This document shows positions 51,675-60,494 of a stretch of 64,000 bases of DNA, piece after piece. How positions within the stretch are numbered: the first letter of the stretch is position 1; every line of letters starts with the position of its first letter. Both the position numbers and the translations under genes were made by a program. Source of the DNA: Alloacidobacterium dinghuense (GTDB taxonomy: Bacteria; Acidobacteriota; Terriglobia; Terriglobales; Acidobacteriaceae); NCBI RefSeq assembly GCF_014274465.1, contig NZ_CP060394.1, positions 3,782,001 to 3,846,000 of the forward strand, in the 5' to 3' direction. The notes below the pieces were generated by a model. That model did no database searches. It worked only from the letters and a program-made list of their open reading frames with translations, and was not told the DNA's origin.

Positions 51675-52820
51675 ATGACGCTTGCCCGATCGGTTAGGAA
51701 CCTGCGATCCCTCGATCGCCGCTTTCGTCAGGCGCGCATGCTGGGCCGTGCCATCAAGTCAAGCCATCATCCAATCCTCGCTCATATTATTCCAATCCGG
51801 CGCTGCAATCTTTCCTGCGCGTACTGCAATGAATATGACAAGGTATCCTCTCCCGTGCCGATCGCGGAGATGCTTCGTCGTGTGGATCTTCTTGCAGCTC
51901 TCGGTACAGGCATTATTACGTTCAGTGGCGGCGAACCGCTGCTGCATCCCGAACTCGATGAAATCATTCGCAGAATTCGCAGCCACGGCATTATCGCTAC
52001 GCTGATCACCAACGGATACTTGCTGACTCCGGAACGCATTCAGCAACTCAATCGCGCTGGTCTTGAACATCTGCAGATCAGCATCGATAACGTACAACCG
52101 GACGATGTGTCGAAAAAGAGCCTGAAAGTCCTCGACAAAAAGCTTCAGTGGCTGGCCGAGCATGCCTGGTTCGACGTGAATATCAACTCTGTTTTGGGAG
52201 CGGGGGTTCGAAATCCGGCAGATGCGTTAACGATTACGCGCCGCGCGCTTGAGCTGGGGTTTGATACTACGGTTGGCATTATCCATGATCACAGCGGACA
52301 ACTTCGCCCTTTAGAGGGCGAGGAGAGATCTGTATACCAGCAGATACAAAGTGAGAGGAAGCCGGCTTTCTGGGCCTTCGCGTACGACAATCTCTTTCAC
52401 AAGAATCTCGCGCTAGGTCAGTCAAACGAGTGGCAGTGCCGGGCGGGGAGCCGTTATCTCTACATTTGCGAAGATGGGCTCGTTCACTACTGTTCGCAGC
52501 AGCGAGGATACCCTGCGATCCCGTTGGAGAAGTACACGTCTGAGGACCTTGAGCGAGAGTACTGGACGCGGAAGCCCTGCGCTCCTTATTGCACTATTTC
52601 ATGCGTGCATCGAGTGGCAATGATTGATCTTGTTCGCGAAAAACCACGACAGGCATTAGCCAGATTCTTTCCGCCGGGACAAGCGGGCACGCCAGCCAAA
52701 CTTCCTTTGGGAATAAGATTTCTATCCTCGATCTTTCTTACTCCGGAGAATGGCAGGCCTCAGAACCCTGCCGCTAAAGCCATGGCGGGCGCTGTGATGA
52801 GGGTGCTTGGTATCAAGTGA
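51675..52820 (+). CDS. radical SAM protein with C-terminal Cys-rich (SPASM-like) region
   Basis: ATG 51675 is preferred over the in-frame TTG 51654. The 381-residue protein has the radical SAM cluster motif CNLSCAYC (Cys44, Cys48, Cys51), the GGE-like SAM motif [11 protein letters not shown] and the strand LISIDN-type segment [13 protein letters not shown]. Near residues 255-315 there are further cysteines ([37 protein letters not shown]) that could bind an auxiliary cluster. This arrangement resembles SPASM enzymes and the HpnH-like lipid-modifying group. The product is unknown. Its 3' end overlaps the convergent PAP2 gene by 61 bp. Confidence 0.87.
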   Translation: MTLARSVRNLRSLDRRFRQARMLGRAIKSSHHPILAHIIPIRRCNLSCAYCNEYDKVSSPVPIAEMLRRVDLLAALGTGIITFSGGEPLLHPELDEIIRRIRSHGIIATLITNGYLLTPERIQQLNRAGLEHLQISIDNVQPDDVSKKSLKVLDKKLQWLAEHAWFDVNINSVLGAGVRNPADALTITRRALELGFDTTVGIIHDHSGQLRPLEGEERSVYQQIQSERKPAFWAFAYDNLFHKNLALGQSNEWQCRAGSRYLYICEDGLVHYCSQQRGYPAIPLEKYTSEDLEREYWTRKPCAPYCTISCVHRVAMIDLVREKPRQALARFFPPGQAGTPAKLPLGIRFLSSIFLTPENGRPQNPAAKAMAGAVMRVLGIK

Positions 52821-53620
52821 CTGAACCAGGCCGCAGCGACGATCAATGCCATCGCCGCTCCCAGGAGCACATCGATTGCATAGTGATATCCACCCACCAC
52901 TGCAGCAACTGCAATCGCGAATGCTACAACCAGAAAAACCACACCTGCGATCGGCACGAAATGCAGCAGGACGAGCGATACTGCCAACGCAGAGGCAACG
53001 TGAGCGCTGGGAAACGAGATCGCGTGAATGCTTCCATATTTCAGAAGCCAGAGATTGAGCACACGGCCTTTGTTCGCGGCAGCTTTTGGTTCTGCATGGA
53101 TACTCCGCGGCGGCAGAGCGGGCACGAATGGAGTGATGCCATAGCACACATAGGTTGGCACGAGAACAAGAAACCAATAGGTGCTCGTATATTGACGCAA
53201 ACCCGCAGCGTAGAGCACACCGAGTCCCAACGGCACCAGCGGATAGCAAAACATGTAGGCCCATTCGATGGAGCCGCGGGTAAGACGATCAAACGCTCCG
53301 CCCAAGTGGGGCACAACGTTCAATAGCGAGCGATCAGTCTTGATGAGCCAACTCTGAATTTTTTCGTTCGGTCCCATGAAGAACTGGCCTGTCTGCCAAT
53401 AGGGCACGAGCATCAAAACCACCGGCAACCAATCACGAAGAACCGAGACACTGTAGGGATCGAATACGCGTTGAGAGGAGCGCGCCGCAGCAATCGCAAG
53501 GAGGGCAAGAACTGCGAGCAGTGTTACGATCCGCCGGCGTCCTGCGGGCAGCGGTCGAATCCACGCAGCTACAGCCAGAATGGTAGCGAAACCTGCCTGG
53601 ATCCATTCGGAAGTTCGCAT
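52760..53620 (-). CDS. PAP2 superfamily membrane phosphatase
   Basis: The 286-residue form from ATG 53620 (GGGG upstream) starts with a membrane helix; ATGs at 53653 and 53698 are alternatives. Six hydrophobic segments are visible. The phosphatase motifs are [13 protein letters not shown] (PSxH with the catalytic His) and [15 protein letters not shown] (HxxxD of motif 3), in the PAP2_3/inositol-phosphorylceramide-synthase-like arrangement. It probably dephosphorylates or transfers head groups on phospholipids at the outer face of the inner membrane. The diacylglycerol-kinase-like gene lies upstream on the same strand, which supports lipid metabolism. Confidence 0.85.
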   Translation of the reverse strand: MRTSEWIQAGFATILAVAAWIRPLPAGRRRIVTLLAVLALLAIAAARSSQRVFDPYSVSVLRDWLPVVLMLVPYWQTGQFFMGPNEKIQSWLIKTDRSLLNVVPHLGGAFDRLTRGSIEWAYMFCYPLVPLGLGVLYAAGLRQYTSTYWFLVLVPTYVCYGITPFVPALPPRSIHAEPKAAANKGRVLNLWLLKYGSIHAISFPSAHVASALAVSLVLLHFVPIAGVVFLVVAFAIAVAAVVGGYHYAIDVLLGAAMALIVAAAWFSHLIPSTLITAPAMALAAGF

Positions 53621-53703
53621 CGATAGCCCCAGAGAACAAAGACTCTCCCACATTCGCAGTGTTTGACTCTCAGGGCAAGTGCGAAAAAAGCAGACCACTC
53701 AAA

Positions 53704-53749
53704 GGTTGTTTTGGAGGAGTGGTTTCGGTTGTTTTGGAGGAGTGGTTTC
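53704..53749. repeat. tandem 23-bp direct repeat (two units)
   Basis: GGTTGTTTTGGAGGAGTGG followed by TTTC is present twice without interruption (53704-53726 and 53727-53749), both copies identical. It lies between the diacylglycerol-kinase-like gene and the PAP2 gene, upstream of the latter's chosen start, and could alter its expression through slippage. Confidence 0.85.
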
Positions 53750-53774
53750 GACTCAATCGATGTCAACGATCGAG

Positions 53775-54725
53775 TCATGCAGCGGGGACAGGATGAGACA
53801 GCAACCTGACACTCACATTGGCCATTTCGATCGTGGCGCAGGAAGCTCCAAGGATTTCACCGTCTGCTTCGACTGCAATCGGCACGTCATAGGTTATGCC
53901 TGGGATTGGCGCGCATTCCACGCGCAACACGTCCTCGTAGCGAGCTGCCGCTCGGTCGGTTTGTCGACGTTCGCGCTGGCCTGCACCGAGAAACAGCGCC
54001 TGGAAGGAGGCTTGCGCAAGACGTCGACGCGATGCACCCTCAACGCTCGCAAGCCGCAGAAAGGGGAAATCCAAACTGGCTCCCGGGCGCCAGAGATTCA
54101 GTTCCGCCACGCGCACGGCAATCATTTCTGAGGCGCTCCTTTCGAGCACTTCGCCCTCGACAGTTGTGATCTTCAATTTGAAGGGCTGCACAGGATGCGA
54201 AAAGAGCACTCTGGCTCCGGCTGAGAAGTAAGCAAGACGTCCCGTTCTGTCCTTCTGGTTGCGCCGCGCAACCTCCATCATGGCGGCATGCACTCCCATG
54301 CCGGCAGCCATGGCAAAGAACCAGGATCGCTTGCCTTCAGAAGTGCAACAAGTGATTCTTCCTAGAGGTACGAGGCGAGGCTTTGCCGCCAGCAGCCAAC
54401 GGGCCGCTTCGGCGGGATTCTTAGGAATTTTCAGATTCTGTGCCAGCACATTCCCCGTTCCAAAGGGAAGAATGCCGAGGGGAATATCCGAACCGGCAAC
54501 TCCCTGCAAGACATCGAAGACCGTACCATCGCCGCCAGCGACGATAATGGCATCCACACCTTGTTCTACCGCTCGCTTCGCCTTGCCCCCCGCCGCCCGT
54601 TCCGCGCCCGTCTCCAGAACTTCGACCTTGCCTCCGGCCTGCTCAAAGACACGCAGAATGCGCGGAAGAACCGACCCATTCAGTGACTCGAAGAGCGGGT
54701 TAGCCAAAAGAAGGATCCGGCGCAT
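53775..54725 (-). CDS. diacylglycerol kinase / sphingosine kinase family protein (YegS-like)
   Basis: The 316 residues have the DAGK catalytic domain: RRILLLANPLFESLNG, the nucleotide loop DAIIVAGGDGTVFDVLQGVA, and LGILPFGTGNVLAQNLKIP with the typical GTxN. The C-terminal beta domain contains VEADGEILGASCATIEMAN. Such enzymes phosphorylate diacylglycerol, ceramide or similar lipids at the membrane. The gene is followed by a PAP2 phosphatase (opposite chemistry) after a tandem repeat, and both may serve the same lipid pathway as the radical SAM protein. Confidence 0.92.
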   Translation of the reverse strand: MRRILLLANPLFESLNGSVLPRILRVFEQAGGKVEVLETGAERAAGGKAKRAVEQGVDAIIVAGGDGTVFDVLQGVAGSDIPLGILPFGTGNVLAQNLKIPKNPAEAARWLLAAKPRLVPLGRITCCTSEGKRSWFFAMAAGMGVHAAMMEVARRNQKDRTGRLAYFSAGARVLFSHPVQPFKLKITTVEGEVLERSASEMIAVRVAELNLWRPGASLDFPFLRLASVEGASRRRLAQASFQALFLGAGQRERRQTDRAAARYEDVLRVECAPIPGITYDVPIAVEADGEILGASCATIEMANVSVRLLSHPVPAA

Positions 54726-55091
54726 TCAACTATCCTAGATGGTTTGGCGGCCGGATAGAGACAGCCTTTTTTAGATGACAGGAATCGACGACTGTCGATT
54801 GCTTTCTTGCGTGATGAGGCAGAAACTATAGGAACCATTTCATTTACTTAGTCCACGCACCAAGGTCTCATGATCTTACGTAAGGTGACTTCCTGATGGG
54901 AGTGGTGCTATATTCATTCTTCGCTGGTTTTCGTTGATAACTTTCGGGCCATGGTAATTATAAAAAACAGCCGAAATTGGCTAATTTCATCCGCCCAGGA
55001 TGTCTTACTTGAACTTAATATTGATTTCCCCGATCATAAACGCCCGGTTCTTTGTGAAACGATGACAACCAAAATAACGTGAAGGTCAAAG
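54726..55091 (+). other. intergenic region upstream of response regulator
   Basis: No gene is seen in this AT-rich stretch between divergent genes. It includes a 10-bp perfect palindrome CTTACGTAAG (54874-54883) and, just before TTG 55092, the ribosome site GAAGG. The promoter for the response regulator is probably in the AT-rich part 54940-55080. Confidence 0.4.
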
Positions 55092-55724
55092 TTGATTCGT
55101 TGTGTAATTGCTGACGACCACAGTCTGGTACGGCAAGCTTTGCTTGAAGTGCTTGCGCGGGATGGTGGCATCCATTTTGTCGGCGCCTTCGAGGATGCCG
55201 GACAAGCAGCGGCTTGCGCCGTACGTGAGCGGGCCGACATTCTTATTCTGGATGTGGCCATGCCAGGCTATTCACCATTCGACGCATCTCGGCTTGCCAA
55301 AAAGTCCGTTCCCAGTCTCAAAGTTGTTTTTCTTAGCGGCTACAGCGACGACATATATATCCGGCGAGCGATCGAGGCAGGAGCGCACGCCTACGTCCTT
55401 AAGTCCAGCGAGAGGCAGGAGCTGAGGATCGCAATTGAGAAAGCACATCGGGGAGAAAAGCACATTCCGATGGCGGATCGCTTCTTCAACCGGCCAATTG
55501 AAGAGTCCGGTGCTGATTACCACCTGACTGTGAGAGAACGCGAGGTTCTCAAGTTGCTGGCACAAGGCAAGACAGTCAAAGACGTCGCCATCATATTGGG
55601 TTTAAGCGGAAAGACTGTGGAATCCCACAAGACCAATCTGATGCGCAAGCTGGATCTGCACAACAAAGCGGAATTGGTTCAGTACGCGGTTGCACACAAG
55701 ATCATTTTCGTGAATGTGCCCTAG
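55092..55724 (+). CDS. NarL/LuxR-type response regulator
   Basis: The gene starts at TTG 55092, five bases after GAAGGT. The 210-residue protein has a normal receiver (acidic pair in IADDHS, phosphoacceptor Asp54 in ILDVAMPGYSPFDA, Lys in YVLKSSE) and a LuxR HTH (LTVREREVLKLLAQGKTVKD, KTVESHKTNLMRKLDLHNKA). No histidine kinase is adjacent, so it is an orphan here. It is convergent with two small genes, one coding for a regulator with a degenerate receiver. Confidence 0.92.
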   Translation: MIRCVIADDHSLVRQALLEVLARDGGIHFVGAFEDAGQAAACAVRERADILILDVAMPGYSPFDASRLAKKSVPSLKVVFLSGYSDDIYIRRAIEAGAHAYVLKSSERQELRIAIEKAHRGEKHIPMADRFFNRPIEESGADYHLTVREREVLKLLAQGKTVKDVAIILGLSGKTVESHKTNLMRKLDLHNKAELVQYAVAHKIIFVNVP

Positions 55725-55733
55725 CGAACCACA

Positions 55734-55997
55734 TCAGCACTGGCCTGGAGCAGTCCCGATCCAGCGTTGCGCAAGCCAGGCATCTGGCTCGAGCGTCGCT
55801 GCCGGGCTGAAGGCCGCCGCTAGAATGCACAGCGTTTCATATACAAGGCGTTCGGTCGCAATCTTCCAGTCTGTGGGCAACTCGCCCTTTTCGTCGTGAT
55901 GTACACTCAACACGACCATGTCCTGCCAAAGCGCGATGGGAAAATTGCTCCGCCTGAAATCGACCAATTCTGAAGCATCCATCTGAGCTGTCCTCAC
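55734..55997 (-). CDS. hypothetical protein coupled to the atypical LuxR-type regulator (87 aa)
   Basis: GTG 55997 overlaps the TGA of the upstream regulator gene (GTGA), so translation is probably coupled; an in-frame ATG at 55982 would shorten it by five residues. The protein is soluble, with the stretch FPIALWQDMVVLSVHHDEKG, then LPTDWKIATERLVYETLCIL, and no recognised domain. The tight link suggests a partner or modulator of the regulator. Function unknown. Confidence 0.55.
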   Translation of the reverse strand: MRTAQMDASELVDFRRSNFPIALWQDMVVLSVHHDEKGELPTDWKIATERLVYETLCILAAAFSPAATLEPDAWLAQRWIGTAPGQC

Positions 55998-56710
55998 GCT
56001 ACCTCCACGGATGCCACGGCAGCCGCCAAAGTCGGGTGATGAATCGTAAACAATGCCAGCTCCAGTCGGTCAGACACGCCGACCTTGTCGAAAATCCCAC
56101 GCAAGTAATTTTTGATAACCTGTTCGCTGGTTTTAAGTTTGAGACCCACTTCGCGATTCTTGCAGCCTTGCATAATCAGAGAGAGAACCTTAAGCTCTTT
56201 CGGCGTTAATCCGTCCCGGACCCTGGTGCCCACGGGATCGCTGGGCGATGCACCCACGTCAGCGGCCTGCACATAGTGCTCTCCACGGCAGACCTGACGT
56301 ATACAGTCCAACAGCATTGCACCGGAAGCCGAGCGATAGAGCAGGCCGTGCGCGCCCTGGTCGAGAAACGTCTTCGCGTCTTCCCCCATCTCGGCGACTA
56401 CGATCGATCGCCCGTTGTTCAATTGAATGCGCGCAAGAAGGCCGGGAGAGTTTGCCAGCAGCTTTGAGGCAACTACTACAATTGCGTTGGGATAAGAATC
56501 CACTGCACGATTCAAACGGATGGTTTCTTTGCACTGCATAACAATCCGCAGGTCTTCTTCCGCCATAAGCAGTCGTGCTGCGCCCGCGCGGAAGATGTCT
56601 GAATCATCGGCCAAAATAAGATACGGCAAAGAGTCCTCCAAAGTCAGAATTCCCGTGTGTTCTGAATTCGTCGACCGGTAAAGGCGATGCCCCCGCATCG
56701 CCCCCCGCAT
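55994..56710 (-). CDS. LuxR-type regulator with degenerate (phosphoacceptor-less) receiver domain
   Basis: The 238 residues end in a sound LuxR HTH (LTPKELKVLSLIMQGCKNRE, VIKNYLRGIFDKVGVSDRLE). The N-terminal domain keeps the receiver fold and acidic start (LILADDSDIFRAGAARLL), but where the phosphorylated Asp should be it reads AIVVVASKLLANSP, with no Asp, and the conserved Lys region reads HGLLYRSAS. It is thus a pseudo-receiver, regulated by something other than phosphorylation. A 35-bp element with ACCCTAG direct repeats lies 64-98 bp upstream of its start. The 87-aa gene follows with a GTGA overlap. Confidence 0.85.
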   Translation of the reverse strand: MRGAMRGHRLYRSTNSEHTGILTLEDSLPYLILADDSDIFRAGAARLLMAEEDLRIVMQCKETIRLNRAVDSYPNAIVVVASKLLANSPGLLARIQLNNGRSIVVAEMGEDAKTFLDQGAHGLLYRSASGAMLLDCIRQVCRGEHYVQAADVGASPSDPVGTRVRDGLTPKELKVLSLIMQGCKNREVGLKLKTSEQVIKNYLRGIFDKVGVSDRLELALFTIHHPTLAAAVASVEVA

Positions 56711-56773
56711 TTAGTTGTCACGTCCTTGGGCTTGACCTTATATTTGCCGATTGTCGGCTTCCCGCATATCCGG

Positions 56774-56808
56774 CAAACACCCTAGATAGTCTGGATAAAA
56801 ACCCTAGA
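56774..56808. promoter_or_regulatory. 35-bp element with two ACCCTAG repeats 22 bp apart, copy 1
   Basis: CAAACACCCTAG, nine variable bases, then ATAAAAACCCTAGA. The two ACCCTAG heptamers start 22 bp apart, two helical turns, as expected for a protein dimer binding one face. It lies directly upstream of the pseudo-receiver regulator. A second copy with identical spacing is at 58206-58240 (28 of 35 positions equal). Confidence 0.5.
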
Positions 56809-56836
56809 CACCCTCGTCTGGGAATGTACCGTTCGT

Positions 56837-57850
56837 CTACCAGCGATAGACCCGCAGGTTATCCAGATAGATGACAGGCGATCCCTTTGCGCCGAGCCCA
56901 TCTACCTGGAAGTTGGTTAGTAGAGCAGGAGCCCAGCCAAGCGCGAAAGCCGATGGCACAGTGGCGTTTAGATCCTGCCTGTCGTTGTCCACCCACACAG
57001 ACTTGTAGGTAACATTGCCCGAGTTGTCGCGGGAGTAGCTGATCTGAACGTGGTGCCAGCTATTTATCGTCCAGTTACGCACATTGCAGGATGCCTTTGA
57101 GTGCAACCACCGGTCTGACGGACTCGCAGGAGTTCCCGCATTTGTTGTGTAATCCCATGTACCGGAGTAGCCATCGCATTGAACTCCAAAGATTACAGTT
57201 TGTCCGTTCGGCATTACCTGGTTCATATCCATTTCCAGGTTTGCGATTTGACTGGAAGAACCGTTGAGGTAAACCCATGCATCGTACAGAAAGTTTGTGG
57301 CTTCTGTATCGTCCCCGAAAGAGACGAAATACCGCTCAGCACCGGAGTCCGCGTAGGTGGTGGCAAATTGACGTGTGTGGCCCGATTGCGATGGAGAGTT
57401 TGTGATGGCTGTGCTTCCGATTGACATACCGGAGCCGCTTCCCGAGTCGTTCACTCCCTGCCAATTGCTCAGTGTTTGAATGCCACTTACACTTATCGCA
57501 TCCGAAGGAACCACGGGAGAGCTCGAAAGACTTGCGATCGTCACAGGGATGTCGGAAACACACACTGCGCCATGGTCGCCCCATGCTTTCACATGCAGCG
57601 TATGTGTACCAGGAGCAGCGGTGACCAAGGCCTGAACCGATGTGCTGTTCACAATGGTCGTGTCTGTACTGTCATCAAGCGAATAGCCCATCGCGGCCAC
57701 ATTTTGCGACGAGCAGTTTGGAGCATTCGCCGAAAGGGCGAACGGCGATGACACTTCACTTGCGTTGGCAGGACTGCTGACAGTGATACTGGCAAACGAC
57801 TGTAGTGCGAATGTCGAGAGAATCAAGAATGCACAGGGGAGGGTTCTCAT
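56837..57850 (-). CDS. secreted protein with Ig-like and LamG/concanavalin-like domains
   Basis: The 337-residue product has a signal peptide (CAFLILSTFALQSFA). Residues about 22-110 form an Ig-like domain (ITVSSPANASEVSSPFALSA; GTHTLHVKAWGDHGAVC). Residues about 125-337 look like a concanavalin-A-like jelly roll: YLNGSSSQIANLEMDMNQVM, CNVRNWTINSWHHVQISYSR, the final LDNLRVYRW. No glycosidase catalytic motif is seen, so I infer a carbohydrate-binding or adhesive surface protein. Proteins of this type recur in Acidobacteriota. It stands alone. Confidence 0.75.
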   Translation of the reverse strand: MRTLPCAFLILSTFALQSFASITVSSPANASEVSSPFALSANAPNCSSQNVAAMGYSLDDSTDTTIVNSTSVQALVTAAPGTHTLHVKAWGDHGAVCVSDIPVTIASLSSSPVVPSDAISVSGIQTLSNWQGVNDSGSGSGMSIGSTAITNSPSQSGHTRQFATTYADSGAERYFVSFGDDTEATNFLYDAWVYLNGSSSQIANLEMDMNQVMPNGQTVIFGVQCDGYSGTWDYTTNAGTPASPSDRWLHSKASCNVRNWTINSWHHVQISYSRDNSGNVTYKSVWVDNDRQDLNATVPSAFALGWAPALLTNFQVDGLGAKGSPVIYLDNLRVYRW

Positions 57851-58702
57851 GAATCAGCCTTTAAGAGAGTCTGGACGTAGGGGGCTAACATTGCGCACGG
57901 CTGCATCTTCTCCGTCCGTTCAGCAGACGAGCCGAGTAAGTTGACGATGACATTGGTCTGGCCTGAGCTGCGAAATGCCGATGAAGCGAAGCCCGAGAAA
58001 ACGGCGGACGGCGATTTCGCTCCTGAGTTGTGGACTGCAGGGACTCTTGCTTTTGACTCAGGAATCAGAACTGTCTAAGAACGTCTACAGTTCCAAGTGT
58101 GATCAGACTTGCAGCAAAGATGCTTCAAACCGCTTTCTCACTTCGTTGTCACATCTTTTGACCCGTTTGTATAGTCCCGCGATTTCGAATGCTTTTTGCA
58201 TCCGTCAAACACCCTAGTTATCGCGCATAAAAACCTTAGAGAATTTGTCCGAGTCCGCAGGATAAGAAATCCGGCGTCGATTCTGCGGTTGAGATCTGTG
58301 TCGGTTGCCTCGGCATCGGTGTCATCTCGGATGGATACGTTAGAGAGAAGCTTCAACAAGTTTGGCGAACGTGTTTACAAAGAACCGAGCAATTGGCTTA
58401 CCTCGACGAAGGCCGGCGTTGCGCCCTGAGTAAGGCACCGTCACACTTGCCCCCTTGCGCAGATTGATTCTGGCGCTCGGACGTCCACAGACTCCAATTT
58501 TTGTTACAATCTAGCTTATGAGGTGATGACAAGGCCCCGGCATTCACCCATGCGCAACTAGTTCCGGCATTCTGTACTCTCTTTACTAGTTGCTCTATCG
58601 GGAAGTTGTTTTCTGCCTGTGGAAGACAGCAGGAACAGGCGAAAATGGATGGCCCTCCGGGCTGGTGGAATCACCGGCTCAGGTTAAAGTAGGAAACCTA
58701 AC
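57851..58702. other. long intergenic region before tRNA-Val
   Basis: About 850 bp hold no convincing gene; the short ORFs on both strands have no family resemblance. Visible elements are the second copy of the ACCCTAG element (58206-58240), a 9-bp inverted repeat GCAACTAGT / ACTAGTTGC (58554-58593) and a possible TACAAT −10 box at 58505. A leader or small RNA before the tRNA cannot be excluded. Confidence 0.4.
58206..58240. promoter_or_regulatory. 35-bp element with ACCCTAG/ACCTTAG repeats 22 bp apart, copy 2
   Basis: CAAACACCCTAG, nine variable bases, then ATAAAAACCTTAGA, the same layout as at 56774-56808. It lies about 355 bp upstream of the secreted LamG-like gene, so both genes could be controlled by the same regulator. 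Confidence 0.45.
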
Positions 58703-58779
58703 AGGCGCGTAGCTCAGTTGGTTAGAGCGCTACCTTGACACGGTAGAGGTCAGGAGTTCGAGTCTCCTCGTGCCTACCA
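58703..58779 (+). tRNA. tRNA-Val (GAC)
   Basis: A complete cloverleaf is readable. The 7-bp acceptor stem pairs AGGCGCG with CGTGCCT. The D arm contains AGTTGGTTA, the anticodon stem CTACC/GGTAG carries loop TTGACAC with anticodon GAC (58737-58739), and the T arm has GGAGTTCGAGTCTCC. The terminal ACCA is encoded. Its 3' end faces the integrase gene 109 bp away, which marks it as the probable integration target. Confidence 0.95.
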
Positions 58780-58887
58780 TATCTTTCAATGACTTACAGA
58801 TTTTTCGCTCTCTTCCCACCGCTCCACTACGCTCCAACAAGGGCCTAAATGGTTGCAAACATTCCAAACCAACTCTCCTAATCCGCC

Positions 58888-60126
58888 TCACCCCGTCGAC
58901 CTCCGCTCAAGATAGCCTGTCATCAAGGCCCCTTGAATCATCGGCGCTTGTACATCTACCTCGTCAGGGAAAATAGCCTGTACCACACGTTGCTGCGCCC
59001 TTCGCTTTTCCTCCATCCGGGCTTGCGAATAAATCTCCAGCGTTGATCTGCTGTTGGCGTGGCGCATCAGTTCTTGAACGACCTTGACGTTCTCGTCATT
59101 AGCAATCAGAAGCGTGGAATAAGTACGCCGAAAAGTATGCCACCCGATCACTTTACGTATCCCAGCCTTTAGCGCGGCAGGGCGGATGACTTTTTGCAAG
59201 ACAGCGTCCGGCCAGAACGGGCGACTCCCATTAGTGTGAGGACTTGCAAACATCCAGTCGTCCGCTTCCCGGTATTTGCTGGCTTCTTTCCAAAGCCAGA
59301 GGTCAGCGGCTACACGCTCATCCAGAGGGATTGGCTTGCGAGAGGCTTCCGTCTTGCATTTTCCGGTCTTTCCTAAATAGATCGACCGTTGGACATCAAG
59401 CTGTAAATTCGAAAAATCAGCGTCGCGCCATTTAAGAGCAAACAGTTCGCTACGGCGCAATCCTGTTGTCACATCCAAAATCACCATCAAGCGAAAGCAT
59501 GAATTAAGTTCTTGCAGCAAGCTCTGGATCTCAAATATTTCCAAGACTTCAGGGGTTTTCTGACGTTTTGCGCTTTGACGAACCAGAGTTATCGGATTTT
59601 TTCCCTGGTCAAACCATTCGTAGCGTATCGCATGATTGAAAAGCGCACTGAGGAGGCTACGGATTTTAGCCTTCGTTGAATCCGCCAGTAGGTTGCCATC
59701 AGCACGCCGTAACCACCTTAACCATCGCTCAACTGCTATTGTTCTAATCGAATAGATGCTTGTTTCTCCCCAATAGGGGCGTACCCATCTTCTTAGGAAT
59801 GCGCGATACACAATCCTCGTTGCAAGCGAATGCCAGTCGGCACTCTCCGACAGTTCTGTGTGTATATAGTGATCGACCAGATCTTCAACGGCGATGTCCC
59901 GCAAGGACTCGCGATTGCGATCTTCATTCACCCGCATTCGCAATCCATTTGCTGCTTCCTGAGCCAGTTCTCTCGTGGGATACTCACCAACGGTCCCTAT
60001 AAAAGCAGTACGCCGCACACGCTTTCCTGTCGCATCGGTCTCTCGCCACAGAAACTCCCAACAATCGGAACCTGATTTACGCTTTGCATACCTCAGACAA
60101 CCACGCTGATAGCATTGCCGCATCAT
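58888..60126 (-). CDS. tyrosine recombinase/integrase of a putative genomic island
   Basis: The 412-residue protein has an N-terminal arm and SAM-like core-binding domain (about 75-175) and a catalytic domain with all expected residues: Arg224 in TTGLRRSELFAL, a Lys in GKCKTEASRKP, His330 and Arg333 in GWHTFRRTYS, His356 in LMRHANSRSTLEIY and the nucleophile Tyr366. The gene lies next to the 3' end of tRNA-Val and points toward it, the usual layout of tRNA-integrated islands or prophages. The far attachment site was not found in the remaining 4 kb. No excisionase gene is recognisable. Confidence 0.92.
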   Translation of the reverse strand: MMRQCYQRGCLRYAKRKSGSDCWEFLWRETDATGKRVRRTAFIGTVGEYPTRELAQEAANGLRMRVNEDRNRESLRDIAVEDLVDHYIHTELSESADWHSLATRIVYRAFLRRWVRPYWGETSIYSIRTIAVERWLRWLRRADGNLLADSTKAKIRSLLSALFNHAIRYEWFDQGKNPITLVRQSAKRQKTPEVLEIFEIQSLLQELNSCFRLMVILDVTTGLRRSELFALKWRDADFSNLQLDVQRSIYLGKTGKCKTEASRKPIPLDERVAADLWLWKEASKYREADDWMFASPHTNGSRPFWPDAVLQKVIRPAALKAGIRKVIGWHTFRRTYSTLLIANDENVKVVQELMRHANSRSTLEIYSQARMEEKRRAQQRVVQAIFPDEVDVQAPMIQGALMTGYLERRSTG

Positions 60127-60494
60127 GGTGTCCTCCCATTTGGGAGTTTCACGCTATGGTTGAAAATGTTCCAGGTCAGGGGCACGCCAAAGAGGCGGCT
60201 TGCGACGAGTAGAGGACATGTTGTACTGATGACGACCTAGGAGCTTCCTCGCCACTTGTCCGAGATGCAGTTTGGGAGCACTCCGAGCATTCCGCGAGCT
60301 CCCGTGCTCCAGAATCGGCCAGGTGAAGTGCTGCCCGTTTCAAGAATGTCAGGTTTCTTTAGCGACCTTTCGTGGATCCTTATCCTCTCGGAGACGAACA
60401 AAATTGGGCTGCGCAATATGTCTCCGCCGGCACAGATCTTCCCTGCCAAACGCATCCCATTACATGAACGCTTTCTCAATGCATCGGAGTCGCC
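60127..60494. other. intergenic region upstream of the integrase gene
   Basis: Nothing identifiable is seen. Overlapping ORFs on both strands (60256-60636 plus, 60237-60506 minus) lack family resemblance. The region probably contains the integrase promoter and that of the receiver-like gene at 60495. Confidence 0.35.

Noticed and set aside
58554-58702. Possible structured RNA (hairpins before tRNA-Val), considered as SRP or 6S RNA
   Set aside because: The conserved SRP tetraloop region and the 6S open-bubble layout could not be found; only short inverted repeats are visible.
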